Shown: piece after piece, positions 18,865-27,244 of the stretch
How the letters are laid out: every line of letters starts with the position of its first letter
Position numbering within the stretch: the first letter of the stretch is position 1
DNA from: Coxiellaceae bacterium
GTDB lineage: Bacteria > Pseudomonadota > Gammaproteobacteria > Coxiellales > Coxiellaceae
Assembly (NCBI GenBank): GCA_029212925.1
Contig: JARGOB010000007.1
Span: 1 to 64,000 of the forward strand
Direction of reading: 5' to 3'
Length of the DNA stretch: 64,000 bases
The notes under the pieces: model-generated
What the model was told of the DNA's origin: nothing
The model's database searches: none
The model's input: only the letters and a program-made list of their open reading frames with translations
Translations under genes and position numbers: made by a program

Positions 18865-20160
18865 CACTATTTGAATTTTTTTATAGCGCAACCACAAACC
18901 CATAGTAATCGCTCGAGCGGCCATAAAACTGAGAAATGCCAGCCACAACCCGTGATTTTGCAACGAATATAACAACCAAAATACTACAAAGAATATCAGC
19001 GTAGATATAACCATACAGTTACGCATGACTTGCGTGCGCATAGCACCAACGTAAATACCATCCAACCAAAAGCTCCACACTGAGATAATGGGAGAAATAA
19101 TCATGTATATAAGATATTGATGCGCTGCGAGCTGCACATGACTAATACTGGTTAGCAAATGTATAATCGGACCACCTAAGAATAAATACACCGCAGCAAA
19201 TACCAGCGCCACCCAACATGAAAACCAACCGGTTTGGCGTATCGCTTGTTGCAACATGATCGCATCTTTTTTACCAACTGCTTCACCAACCAATGCTTCA
19301 GCCGCATTAGCGAAACCGTCCAATGCAAACGCCATAGCATCCTGAAAATTAAATAATATAACATTTGCCGCCAAAATAATGGCACCAAACTGCGCCCCCT
19401 CACGCGTAAAATATGCAAACACCAAAAGCAAACTTAATGTACGAATAAAAATATCACGGTTAACACCAAACAACTCCACCACATGCTGTTTTGCAAATAA
19501 CACACCTGACTGCCAACGCCATGACTTACCATGCAAATAGTCATACACACAATAGCAGCCTAATGCGCAACCCATGTATTGCGCTATCACAGTAGCCAGT
19601 GCGACACCATCAACCGTCATACCAAATCCGTAAACAAATACAATGTCGAGAATTGCAGCAACCACATTAATCACTAAACTCAATAACAAAGGAATACGTG
19701 GTTTTTGTATGCCTATAAACCAGCCCATAAACACAAAATTTACTAGCACCGCAGGTGCCGCCCATATGCGGTAATGAAAATATTGCAAACCGTAGTGAGT
19801 GATTTTTGCTGAAGCATCAATTAAATGAAAAGCGACCTTGGCGATTGGTACCTGCAAAATAACTAACAATAAACCTATCACACAAGCCACTATTACATGG
19901 CGCGCCAATACCAGTGCCATTTGTACTGTATCCGCCTGGCCAAACGCCTGGGATGCTAAACCCGTTGTCCCCATGCGCAAAAAGCCAAAGCTCCAATACA
20001 ACAAGTCAAAGATCATGGCGCCGATACCAACAGCGGCCAAGTAGTAGGCAAATGACAAGTGTCCCATCACTGCTGTATCGACCAAACCCAACAATGGCAC
20101 CGTAAGATTCGATACAATCATTGGAACGGCTAGATGCAATATACGTTTATTCAGTTGCAT
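18856..20160 (-). CDS. MATE family efflux transporter
   Basis: A 434 residue inner membrane protein with about 12 hydrophobic segments and the typical MATE opening (LAVPMIVSNLTVPLLGLVDTAVMGHL, residues ~10-35), closest in style to the DinF branch. MATE proteins export cationic drugs or other small molecules in exchange for Na+ or protons. The ATG lies inside the end of the upstream MFS gene (14-base overlap), so the two exporters are translated from one message. Substrate unknown. Confidence 0.9.
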   Translation of the reverse strand: MQLNKRILHLAVPMIVSNLTVPLLGLVDTAVMGHLSFAYYLAAVGIGAMIFDLLYWSFGFLRMGTTGLASQAFGQADTVQMALVLARHVIVACVIGLLLVILQVPIAKVAFHLIDASAKITHYGLQYFHYRIWAAPAVLVNFVFMGWFIGIQKPRIPLLLSLVINVVAAILDIVFVYGFGMTVDGVALATVIAQYMGCALGCYCVYDYLHGKSWRWQSGVLFAKQHVVELFGVNRDIFIRTLSLLLVFAYFTREGAQFGAIILAANVILFNFQDAMAFALDGFANAAEALVGEAVGKKDAIMLQQAIRQTGWFSCWVALVFAAVYLFLGGPIIHLLTSISHVQLAAHQYLIYMIISPIISVWSFWLDGIYVGAMRTQVMRNCMVISTLIFFVVFWLLYSLQNHGLWLAFLSFMAARAITMGLWLRYKKIQIVLK

Positions 20161-21322
20161 GCCTGCGAACCCAAGTCAGAAAAACAAAAGCAGCAATAAT
20201 GACTGCAAGCGCCATAAGCACAATCATCGGCCAAGCTGTCAACATATCGAACAACGATAACAGCCCTGCATAGATTGCAGACACTAGAGATACCACCATG
20301 CCTGTCAATGCCGCCCCTGTGCCACGATGGTGCGATAAATTTACCATACACATCGCATTAGCAGCCGACGTCATACTACTGGTTGCGAAACATACCAATG
20401 TCGAAGGCAGCATCAATGACCACACATTCAATCCTGCCCAGGCCACCCACACCACAAAAATAATCAATACGACCGCCTGTAAAATAAAGCCGCGAAATAT
20501 CACCTGCGTCAAACTGTAATGCTTAATCAACCAGCGAGCATTAAATGCACCAATCAAATAACCAACTGCAGGTAGCAAAATTAATAAACTATAGGTGTGC
20601 TTACTCAGCGATAAATCGGTAAGAAGCAATACAGAGGATACCGGGTAAAACGCACCACCTGCTATGCCACCTACTAATCCAAACAGCAATAATGCCACAC
20701 CAAACCCTGGAATCGAGAAGCAATAACGGATAGATTTTACAATATGCCGCGGGTGCATCGATGGCGTTAGTTGAATATTAGTTTCGCGCAACCAAAACAT
20801 AACCAGTGACAGCATACCCACATTCAGAATGGCAGCCATATAAAACACACCACGCCAACCAAACCAGGCATCCACTCGCACACTCAAAAATGCAGCCAAT
20901 GCGGGACTTATCGCCATAAATACCGTTAACCAGATCATGGACAGGGCAAAGTTTTTTTTGTCTAACTTATCCGCTAAAATACTGCGCGATAACGTCGGGC
21001 ACGCCCCAGAGCCAATAGCCATCAGCACCTGCCCTAACACATACACCGAAAAACTATCACTTAATGCACAGACCAAGCTGCCAATCACCGCGAAAGTAAA
21101 TGATAATCCAATAACAAATCGTCGACCAAAATGGTCAGATAACACACCCCAGAAGATTTGGGTTAATGAGAACACCAATATATAGAGTGAAATAATAAAG
21201 CGGATGGACGAAATAGGTACAGAAAAAGCCTGTGCTAGATCGTGAATAATAGGAACAGGCAGGTTGGCCCATCCCCAGGCAAAAAAGATTAAACTGGCAC
21301 AAAAAATCACTAAGGCTCGCAT
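20147..21322 (-). CDS. MFS drug exporter, Bcr/CflA type
   Basis: A 391 residue transporter with 12 predicted helices. The N-terminus WANLPVPIIHDLAQAF and motif A GVLSDHFGRRF (~58-68) fit the Bcr/CflA drug:proton antiporter family. The segment GSGACPTLSRSIL in helix 5 corresponds to the antiporter motif C region. It overlaps the downstream MATE gene, making a two-exporter operon. No strong Shine-Dalgarno sequence is visible before the ATG. It is the second Bcr-type transporter in the window and only distantly similar to the one at 2494. Confidence 0.88.
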   Translation of the reverse strand: MRALVIFCASLIFFAWGWANLPVPIIHDLAQAFSVPISSIRFIISLYILVFSLTQIFWGVLSDHFGRRFVIGLSFTFAVIGSLVCALSDSFSVYVLGQVLMAIGSGACPTLSRSILADKLDKKNFALSMIWLTVFMAISPALAAFLSVRVDAWFGWRGVFYMAAILNVGMLSLVMFWLRETNIQLTPSMHPRHIVKSIRYCFSIPGFGVALLLFGLVGGIAGGAFYPVSSVLLLTDLSLSKHTYSLLILLPAVGYLIGAFNARWLIKHYSLTQVIFRGFILQAVVLIIFVVWVAWAGLNVWSLMLPSTLVCFATSSMTSAANAMCMVNLSHHRGTGAALTGMVVSLVSAIYAGLLSLFDMLTAWPMIVLMALAVIIAAFVFLTWVRRHATE

Positions 21323-21343
21323 GCCATTAGTGTATCATACACT

Positions 21344-22075
21344 TTATTTGAATCGAGGACTTTCCTGCAGAGGTGCCGCACCTAGTACACTCCCATAATT
21401 CGCCGTATCAGTCAAAGGATTGTTAAGTGAAGACTTTGGCTGATGCCGTTGTTTCCAACACCACATGGCAGTTAGTGCTACGTCAAACACGGCAGCAGTT
21501 ATCATCGCCCCAATGCCAATCTTTCGCAGTGTTGTTGCGCCATGTTCATCAGTGAATGCGTGCGGAACTTGACTAGCAGCAGCCACACCTATGATGGCTC
21601 CCATAAATGCTGATAACCCCCACTGAATATATGCACGTTTACGCAAGATTTTATTGGCAGTCAATAGCTTCGTGAACTTAACGTACTCTTCGTCTGTATG
21701 GCTGATTTCTGGCAGGTCTGGTAACGACATGTTACACATCACACGCTCAACATCTGGGTTCGCAATCAAATATTGATCAATGCAATCACCTATTTTGAGC
21801 GGTGCTTTTTCTTTATATTTCTGCTTGAACTCACCATAGCTATCATAAACAGTGTGTTTTTTTAAAAACCCATGTAATGCTGCTAATGTTAATGTCAAAA
21901 AGACGACGGCTGTCCCAACAGCAGTAATACCATAGACCGCAAGCAGTGGGCTTTCTTTTTCTTTAGTACTTAACGCGCTACTAAACATACTCGCCACATA
22001 GGCAGAGATAAATAGCATACTTGCCACTGTAGACATCACTAAGTTGTTTCTTACCGGTGCTATATTTACTTTCAT
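21344..22075 (-). CDS. Membrane protein of unknown function
   Basis: A 243 residue protein. The start at 22075 is supported by TTGGGGGGTAAG immediately upstream and is preferred to an ATG seven codons earlier. Hydrophobic segments occur near residues 15-35, 46-68, 153-172 and 183-203. Between them is a polar loop of about 80 residues containing KQKYKEKAPLKIGDCIDQYL. The C-terminus is Pro/Ser-rich. It could be cotranscribed with the two downstream exporters on the same strand (22 bases to the MFS start), although functional linkage is not evident. Not recognised. Confidence 0.68.
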   Translation of the reverse strand: MKVNIAPVRNNLVMSTVASMLFISAYVASMFSSALSTKEKESPLLAVYGITAVGTAVVFLTLTLAALHGFLKKHTVYDSYGEFKQKYKEKAPLKIGDCIDQYLIANPDVERVMCNMSLPDLPEISHTDEEYVKFTKLLTANKILRKRAYIQWGLSAFMGAIIGVAAASQVPHAFTDEHGATTLRKIGIGAMITAAVFDVALTAMWCWKQRHQPKSSLNNPLTDTANYGSVLGAAPLQESPRFK

Positions 22076-22234
22076 CTTACCCCCCAAGGCATTCATTCAA
22101 TATTTCTGTGGCATTTTTATCACGAGCGCGGACAAAATGACTAATCATTATTTTAAATCTCGAGATAGTGATATGGCTAATAAAAAAGAATATCTATACA
22201 GACCAATAAATAGATATTCTTTATTTATTTTAGG

Positions 22235-22618
22235 TTACTGCATGTCAAGCAATTGCTTAATGAAAGCGGTAGTATTTAGCTTCTTAACTAATTCACGTCG
22301 ATTAACACAGTTAAATTTTTCACGTAATATCTTACTGTAATCTTCAACTGTCCGTTCAGATAGATTGTTTTCGCCAGCTATGCACTTCGATGTCTTTTCT
22401 TGAAGAAAAGCTATCAATATCAATCTTTGCTTGGTAGTTAGATACTCCCCTTGATAAGGCTCCTTTAAAGGGAAGCGTTTCGCAACAGAAAGTGGTTTAT
22501 TTATAGAAGCTTTAGATTTAAATAACTTTTTATAAACTAAATCATTAAGCACATCATCCCAGTGGGATTTTTTAGTATTGGATTTAAGCTTGGGATTTTT
22601 AAAACGTGAAAACGTCAT
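22235..22618 (-). CDS. Short LuxR-type HTH regulator beside the borosin locus
   Basis: A 127 residue DNA-binding protein. Residues ~70-118 form a LuxR/GerE-type helix-turn-helix: LTTKQRLILIAFLQEKTSK, then LSERTVEDYSKILREKFN. The N-terminal ~65 residues are basic and short, with no receiver or autoinducer domain. An AAGGAAT ribosome binding site precedes the ATG. It is divergent from the 426 residue gene and shares a 245-base intergenic region that holds a 10-bp inverted repeat. The N-terminal motif HWDDVLNDL resembles YWNTVLKEV of the regulator at 57776, which stands beside the second peptide-modification locus. Probably a cluster-specific regulator (inference). Confidence 0.8.
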   Translation of the reverse strand: MTFSRFKNPKLKSNTKKSHWDDVLNDLVYKKLFKSKASINKPLSVAKRFPLKEPYQGEYLTTKQRLILIAFLQEKTSKCIAGENNLSERTVEDYSKILREKFNCVNRRELVKKLNTTAFIKQLLDMQ

Positions 22619-22731
22619 AGTGTATTCCTTATAATGTGACGATCAATTTGTATTAGTTTCCACACTATGTCCGTTAAAGATGGGATCTGAAACGCAGGAC
22701 AGCATATTATATTAAATGATACTTATCAATT

Positions 22732-22758
22732 ATTTTAGTTAATTTTTCTAACTAAAAT
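22732..22758. promoter_or_regulatory. 10-bp inverted repeat, candidate operator
   Basis: ATTTTAGTTA and its exact reverse complement TAACTAAAAT are separated by 7 bases. The dyad is centred near 22745, about 75-80 bases upstream of the extended -10 element of the 426 residue gene and 127 bases from the luxR start. Size and placement suit binding by a dimeric HTH activator. It is not followed by a T-tract on the + strand, so a terminator is unlikely. Confidence 0.45.
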
Positions 22759-22816
22759 GTTCTACAAATATTGGAATCAATTTCAAATTATTCATTACTA
22801 TTTAACGATTTGATTG

Positions 22817-22825
22817 TGATATAAT
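22817..22825 (+). promoter_or_regulatory. Extended -10 promoter of the borosin-like operon
   Basis: TGATATAAT is a perfect extended -10 element (TGn plus TATAAT) 37 bases before the ATG of the 426 residue gene. No good -35 box is present at 17 bases, as expected for an extended -10 promoter or one needing an activator. Confidence 0.6.
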
Positions 22826-22862
22826 CCACATCAATTTTACTAATATTAAATATTACACACCC

Positions 22863-24143
22863 ATGATCGCATCAGCTAAAATTGTTTACTGGAATCATAT
22901 AAAATCACGCGTTCGTGAACTTAATACTCCGTTATTTGAATTAATTGAAGAAATCAACCCAAGTGACCTACCAATAACATTAGCTAAATATCCATATGGG
23001 GCTACGATATCGACTGATAAATATTACTTTGTACCTGATGAAAATTGCAAACTAATAGCATACGCAAGTAGTCAATTCCCATATATGTTTGTCTTGGATA
23101 AAGCATTAGAACTGTATGCCAATGAAAAAGAAAAAAACATAACACGTCAGATATACACTCCAGGAACATTATTTCCATATAACTTTAATAGCAGTAGAGC
23201 TGGGGCAATGTCTCCAAGACCAAAGTCTATATTTACATTAACCTCAGGCGTTCGGAATATCAATGTATTGCCTATTTTCAAAATTAATGACCACTACAAA
23301 CAATTAGCCAAGTACTTCGCCATAAACAAAAATTTAGACCCAGCCAATCCTGATGATCATTTTAATATCGCACTTCAAATTTTAAAAAAACAGAATTCAG
23401 ATTGGCGCTCATCAGTATTAGTATTTTCAGACGAATGGACTAAAAACATTAATGAAAACCCAAAATGGCTTAAATTAAAATGCTTCCTTATGGAACAGTC
23501 AATTAAAAAAAATGCCTATAGTAAAAATCAGTTTTTTTTAGATCATGCGCTGCATGACAATATCCGCGACAACAACCTAAAGTTAACCAGTTATAGCATA
23601 GAGATAATCAAACAAATGATATATATATCTTTAGGCGATTACCCTGGCTTTAAACCATCAACCGATGATACAGCATTACCACTTACAACTTTAGTGGAGC
23701 CACTCAGTAGCTTTTATCTTAATACACCTATTATCATCGAGCCTACAATACAAGAACCAAAAATTGGCAACCCACCTATTTATCATGCGTTAATGCTAAA
23801 CGCTTCGCTAAACAGCACATCCTTTAAATCTTCACAAAGATTATTTGAAATCGCTGAAAATTTTGAACAAATACTACAGGGATTGGCAACACACTTACTA
23901 ACCAAGACCGCCGCCTACGGTCAATTAATAGACTGCTTAGAATGTCAGCTATACACTGAAAGAGGCGACAATCATAAAATAATAAAAAATGCTCTGCAGC
24001 TTCTAGATGATGATTGCAGATTTAACTATCACTTTTCAGATAACAAAGTAAATGGTGACGTTATAATTAAGCCTTTTCCAAAACGCTCATTATTTGCAAA
24101 AGCCCTTATTGCATTATCATTCAACAGTAATCTAACCCATTAA
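22863..24143 (+). CDS. Unrecognised 426 aa protein, first gene of the borosin-like operon
   Basis: A hydrophilic 426 residue protein without signal peptide or membrane helix. I cannot place it in a family. It contains several Tyr- and Asp-rich segments (YPYGATISTDKYYFVPDEN near residues 40-58) and ISLGDYPGFKPS near 254-265. It precedes the 60 codon peptide by only 17 bases and shares its promoter, so it belongs to the peptide operon. Possible roles are a second tailoring enzyme, a maturation or recognition protein, or a self-protection factor. None is shown by motifs. Its codon use is more A/T-rich than most of the window, suggesting that the whole locus was acquired. Confidence 0.72.
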   Translation: MIASAKIVYWNHIKSRVRELNTPLFELIEEINPSDLPITLAKYPYGATISTDKYYFVPDENCKLIAYASSQFPYMFVLDKALELYANEKEKNITRQIYTPGTLFPYNFNSSRAGAMSPRPKSIFTLTSGVRNINVLPIFKINDHYKQLAKYFAINKNLDPANPDDHFNIALQILKKQNSDWRSSVLVFSDEWTKNINENPKWLKLKCFLMEQSIKKNAYSKNQFFLDHALHDNIRDNNLKLTSYSIEIIKQMIYISLGDYPGFKPSTDDTALPLTTLVEPLSSFYLNTPIIIEPTIQEPKIGNPPIYHALMLNASLNSTSFKSSQRLFEIAENFEQILQGLATHLLTKTAAYGQLIDCLECQLYTERGDNHKIIKNALQLLDDDCRFNYHFSDNKVNGDVIIKPFPKRSLFAKALIALSFNSNLTH

Positions 24144-24160
24144 ATATAGAGGCAGTAAAT

Positions 24161-24343
24161 ATGAATATTTTAAAATTGACCGAAGATTTAATCTTTAGTA
24201 AAAATATTGTTATTGAAAATCATTTAACGCAAAACAATGCAAACCAGCTACTTCAAGCATTTCATTCTAATGACTACAATTTATTAACCAGCATTCTAGC
24301 ACCTAATAAAAAATGGCCACATGCTGATGAAGTTGTAACATAA
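24161..24343 (+). CDS. Candidate split-borosin precursor peptide (60 aa)
   Basis: A 60 residue peptide with a good ribosome binding site (AGAGGCAG) directly upstream of a borosin-type methyltransferase gene (14 bases apart). Residues ~5-46 are predicted helical. The stretch HLTQNNANQLLQAFHSNDYN, followed by LLTSIL, resembles the helical borosin-binding domain of bacterial split precursors such as SonA (a short helix, then LT.....L......D...L..L). The likely core is the last ~14 residues, APNKKWPHADEVVT, whose backbone amides would be N-methylated. Which residues are modified cannot be read. It is too short for confident family assignment by itself; the case rests on position, length and helix pattern. 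Confidence 0.72.
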   Translation: MNILKLTEDLIFSKNIVIENHLTQNNANQLLQAFHSNDYNLLTSILAPNKKWPHADEVVT

Positions 24344-24357
24344 TAAAGCCAATTACT

Positions 24358-25131
24358 ATGCATAAACTTGTAATTTGTGGAGGCGGGATTAAGGCTATTT
24401 CCCACCTTACCCAAGAAACTATTGCCAGCATAGAAAATGCTGATATTACACTTTACCTTGTCAACGAACCTGTAAATGAAAAGTGGATACAACACCATGC
24501 TAAATCATACGATGACCTTGCAAAAATTTACTTTTCATCCGCACAGCGAAAGCAATGCTATAGGAAAATTACTAAACATATAATCAACCAAACAAATACT
24601 TTCAACAATGTATGTGTAGTCTTTTACGGTCACCCATGTGTCTTTGCACAATCTGCTCTTGCTGCTGCACATGAACTTGAAGATCGTAATGACATTTTAG
24701 TTAAAATGTTACCAGGTATATCCGCTATAGATTGCCTATACAGTGATTTAAAAATAAATCCTGCATCACATGGCTGCCAATCATATGAAGCAACAGATTT
24801 TTTATTATACAAAAAAAAATTTGATCCGCGATGTCATTTAGTTTTATGGCAATTTGGCTTATTAGGAATGACGCGGCATAAAAGAACCAAAACCTCTCAC
24901 CACAAGCTCTATCAAATAATGCAGGCCGAACTGGCCGCTAAATACCCACACAATCACCCAGCGATTATTTATGAGGCCTCATTATATCCTGAGTTTAAAC
25001 CAACCATTATACAAACATCGATAGAAAAAATAAGCGCCGACATGCCATTAACAAAAATATCTACACTATACATACCACCTATTACTCACACGAATAAAGC
25101 CAACATGGAAGTTCTACAGCTTCTTGACTAA
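24358..25131 (+). CDS. Borosin-type peptide alpha-N-methyltransferase (SAM-dependent)
   Basis: A 257 residue member of the tetrapyrrole methylase fold, closely resembling SonM, the split borosin methyltransferase of Shewanella. Recognisable blocks are VVFYGHPCVFA (~87-97), MLPGISAIDCLYSDL (~117-131), HGCQSYEATDF (~138-148), LVLWQFGL and STLYIPP. The OphMA catalytic set Y66, R72, Y76 and Y98 corresponds to Y58, R64, Y68 and Y90, with every spacing (6, 4, 22) conserved. The enzyme should methylate backbone amides of the upstream 60 residue peptide using SAM in the cytoplasm. It ends in a 4-base overlap with a convergent MFS gene. Shine-Dalgarno is weak, so translation may be coupled to the precursor. 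Confidence 0.88.
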   Translation: MHKLVICGGGIKAISHLTQETIASIENADITLYLVNEPVNEKWIQHHAKSYDDLAKIYFSSAQRKQCYRKITKHIINQTNTFNNVCVVFYGHPCVFAQSALAAAHELEDRNDILVKMLPGISAIDCLYSDLKINPASHGCQSYEATDFLLYKKKFDPRCHLVLWQFGLLGMTRHKRTKTSHHKLYQIMQAELAAKYPHNHPAIIYEASLYPEFKPTIIQTSIEKISADMPLTKISTLYIPPITHTNKANMEVLQLLD

Positions 25132-26339
25132 ACTCTGCGTAAAGGCAGCATCATTGTTTTATTTCCTTTTTTGAAACTGAATATCCATGCAATAGCAGTA
25201 ATCCATGCAAACAATGAAACAAGCAACAACAAATGCGCTTGATGAATCGTTCCATACATATATTTCATTACAATCGGACACACCAAACCCGACAGATAAA
25301 ACATTGTGTAGTATTTAGTTGATATAGATACATTATAACCGGCATCATGACTTGAAAATAAAATTAGATATGCCTTCATAGCCGTAAATAGAAATATTTC
25401 CCCAATCGTCCACACAATAAATGAAACATACACAAAAGCTATATTATTACATAAAGGCAATACCGCACCCACTCCAATAAAACATAACCCATAAGCTGCC
25501 GAAGTATTTTTTTTTATTTTTTTTATAATTATATTAGATAGTGGCAGCTGAAAAAGGATAACTATAACGCAATTAAGCACCATCAAACCTGAAAAGTAAC
25601 TTGAACCTATATGATAATAATCATGTAAATAATACGCATACAGATTTGGAATTTGCATAAACACAACCAAAGAAAAGAATGCTAGTATAAAAAATTTTTT
25701 GCAAAGTACCTCAACGCTAGACACACGGGAATTTTCCTGGCTATGATTTTGAAACTTGGTTGATTTATTTGAAATCAACAAACACTCAATCAATACGGCT
25801 ATTAATAATATACCCGAAACAATAAATAAGATCTCAGTATTATGATTTCTTACAATCCAAAAAATAACAAACAAGCTCATCATGCCAATATTTTGAAACC
25901 AGCGCTGAAATGAAGCGTGCTTTATCTGTCCATTCGAGTTAACATTACCATTCATGATAGCTAAATTTAGACTACCAAAGACACTTGCCACACATCCCAT
26001 CAAAATAATAATAATTAACATATGATGATAGGCATGTACATAATTAAACATAATCAACAACACAGCACATATAAAACCAGAAAAAGCCAAATACAACCTT
26101 TGAGATGAAATTGAATTATATTGAAAATTCTTAATGGCATAATTTATTAATCGTGCGTATGTTACTATACCAATCGCCCTTCCAACTAAATACATAGTAA
26201 CTAAGAATGTGGCTTGCACATGTGTTAACTTATAAACGTCGTAAAAATATATCGGTAGAACCAAATACAAGCCAGCCACAATCGAAAACATTGCATAACA
26301 AATATAATCGATCCTGCTAAGTAGTCTAGATGAAATCAT
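25128..26339 (-). CDS. MFS transporter beside the borosin-like locus
   Basis: A 403 residue protein with about 12 hydrophobic helices typical of a major facilitator transporter, but with weak family motifs (no clear motif A). It is A/T-rich like the adjacent borosin genes and overlaps the methyltransferase end by 4 bases in the convergent direction. Its own -10 candidate TATAAT (26372-26367) lies 28 bases before the start, and GGATG serves as ribosome binding site. Export of the modified peptide is the obvious hypothesis, based only on position. Confidence 0.78.
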   Translation of the reverse strand: MISSRLLSRIDYICYAMFSIVAGLYLVLPIYFYDVYKLTHVQATFLVTMYLVGRAIGIVTYARLINYAIKNFQYNSISSQRLYLAFSGFICAVLLIMFNYVHAYHHMLIIIILMGCVASVFGSLNLAIMNGNVNSNGQIKHASFQRWFQNIGMMSLFVIFWIVRNHNTEILFIVSGILLIAVLIECLLISNKSTKFQNHSQENSRVSSVEVLCKKFFILAFFSLVVFMQIPNLYAYYLHDYYHIGSSYFSGLMVLNCVIVILFQLPLSNIIIKKIKKNTSAAYGLCFIGVGAVLPLCNNIAFVYVSFIVWTIGEIFLFTAMKAYLILFSSHDAGYNVSISTKYYTMFYLSGLVCPIVMKYMYGTIHQAHLLLLVSLFAWITAIAWIFSFKKGNKTMMLPLRRV

Positions 26340-26419
26340 TTACACATCCATATACAAAAGAATGTGATTATATTATTTCGTGATATTTTTTCGCAATGGC
26401 TTATGTCTGAATTAAAGTA

Positions 26420-26569
26420 TTATTGTAAATACATTAACTCTTTTACCAATATATTTAGAGGTGATTTTTCTAACTCAATAGCATACGGAAATTCATCAAT
26501 CAGTAGAAAAAAATCCTCCCAGCATGCATCTGTACCTGTCATATATATGCATCTTGTGCTATTAGCCAT
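26420..26569 (-). CDS. Possible small protein (49 aa)
   Basis: A 49 codon ORF with a good ribosome binding site (TTGGAGTAAAG, seven bases before the ATG) upstream of and on the same strand as the MFS transporter. The peptide is acidic and hydrophobic (DACWEDFFLLIDEFPYAIELE in its middle half). The same frame stays open upstream past the start of the glycosylase gene on the other strand, so it could also be the tail of a decayed longer gene. Unrecognised; a chance ORF is possible. Confidence 0.3.
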   Translation of the reverse strand: MANSTRCIYMTGTDACWEDFFLLIDEFPYAIELEKSPLNILVKELMYLQ

Positions 26570-26636
26570 TACTTTACTCCAACGAAAATAGATATTACAC
26601 TCCCATGACTCTATTTCATATACCGTATTTAACACC

Positions 26637-27149
26637 ATGAATAAAACCAGCCAATGCTTTAATGATATATCACGCACCGATGCGACCGTATTAATACTTG
26701 GATCAATGCCCGGCGTTGCTAGCTTAGAAGCACAGCAATACTATGCACATCCTCGCAATGCATTTTGGCCTATTATGCAAAGCATTACCGACATTGCACC
26801 GACGGCTCCGTATCAACAACGACTCGACGCATTATGTGAAAATAAAATTGCTTTATGGGATGTATTGGCCAGCTGCCACCGCCCCGGAAGTTTAGATAGC
26901 GCCATTAAGCCAAACAGTATTATTGTTAATGATTTCAAAAGCTGGTTCGAGCAACACACTTCAATTCAACGCGTATTACTCAATGGCGGTAAAGCTTATG
27001 AGCTATTTAACCGCTATGTTATAAAACCAGGCCTTATCCCTGACACACTATATATAGTGCAGTGCCCATCCACCAGCCCGGCCTATGCCGCTATGTCAGT
27101 CCAAGCTAAAAAAGCCGCCTGGTTAAAAGCAATATGTAAGAGTGCTTAG
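26637..27149 (+). CDS. Hypoxanthine (deoxyinosine) DNA glycosylase, UDG superfamily family 6
   Basis: A 170 residue protein with the uracil-DNA-glycosylase superfamily pocket ILGSMPGVASLEAQQYYAHPRNAFWPIM-like region near residues 21-48 and the second motif LLNGGKAYELF near 118-128. The GSMPG plus YYAHPRNAFW combination is that of the family 6 enzymes, which remove hypoxanthine arising from adenine deamination. Related Mug-type activity on G:U mismatches cannot be excluded. Length fits. No strong ribosome binding site is apparent. Single gene. Confidence 0.85.
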   Translation: MNKTSQCFNDISRTDATVLILGSMPGVASLEAQQYYAHPRNAFWPIMQSITDIAPTAPYQQRLDALCENKIALWDVLASCHRPGSLDSAIKPNSIIVNDFKSWFEQHTSIQRVLLNGGKAYELFNRYVIKPGLIPDTLYIVQCPSTSPAYAAMSVQAKKAAWLKAICKSA

Positions 27150-27244
27150 CGGCTACCGCGATATTAAAAATATCACCTTAAACTAGTAGCTCCAGCCAAT
27201 TTACTCTACAATAACATGCTTAATTTTTGCATTTGGAGACCATA

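Noticed and set aside
26364..26591. A rightward ORF of 75 codons upstream of the glycosylase
   Set aside because: Poor translation start and it overlaps the better-supported leftward 49 codon ORF. Likely chance in A/T-rich DNA.
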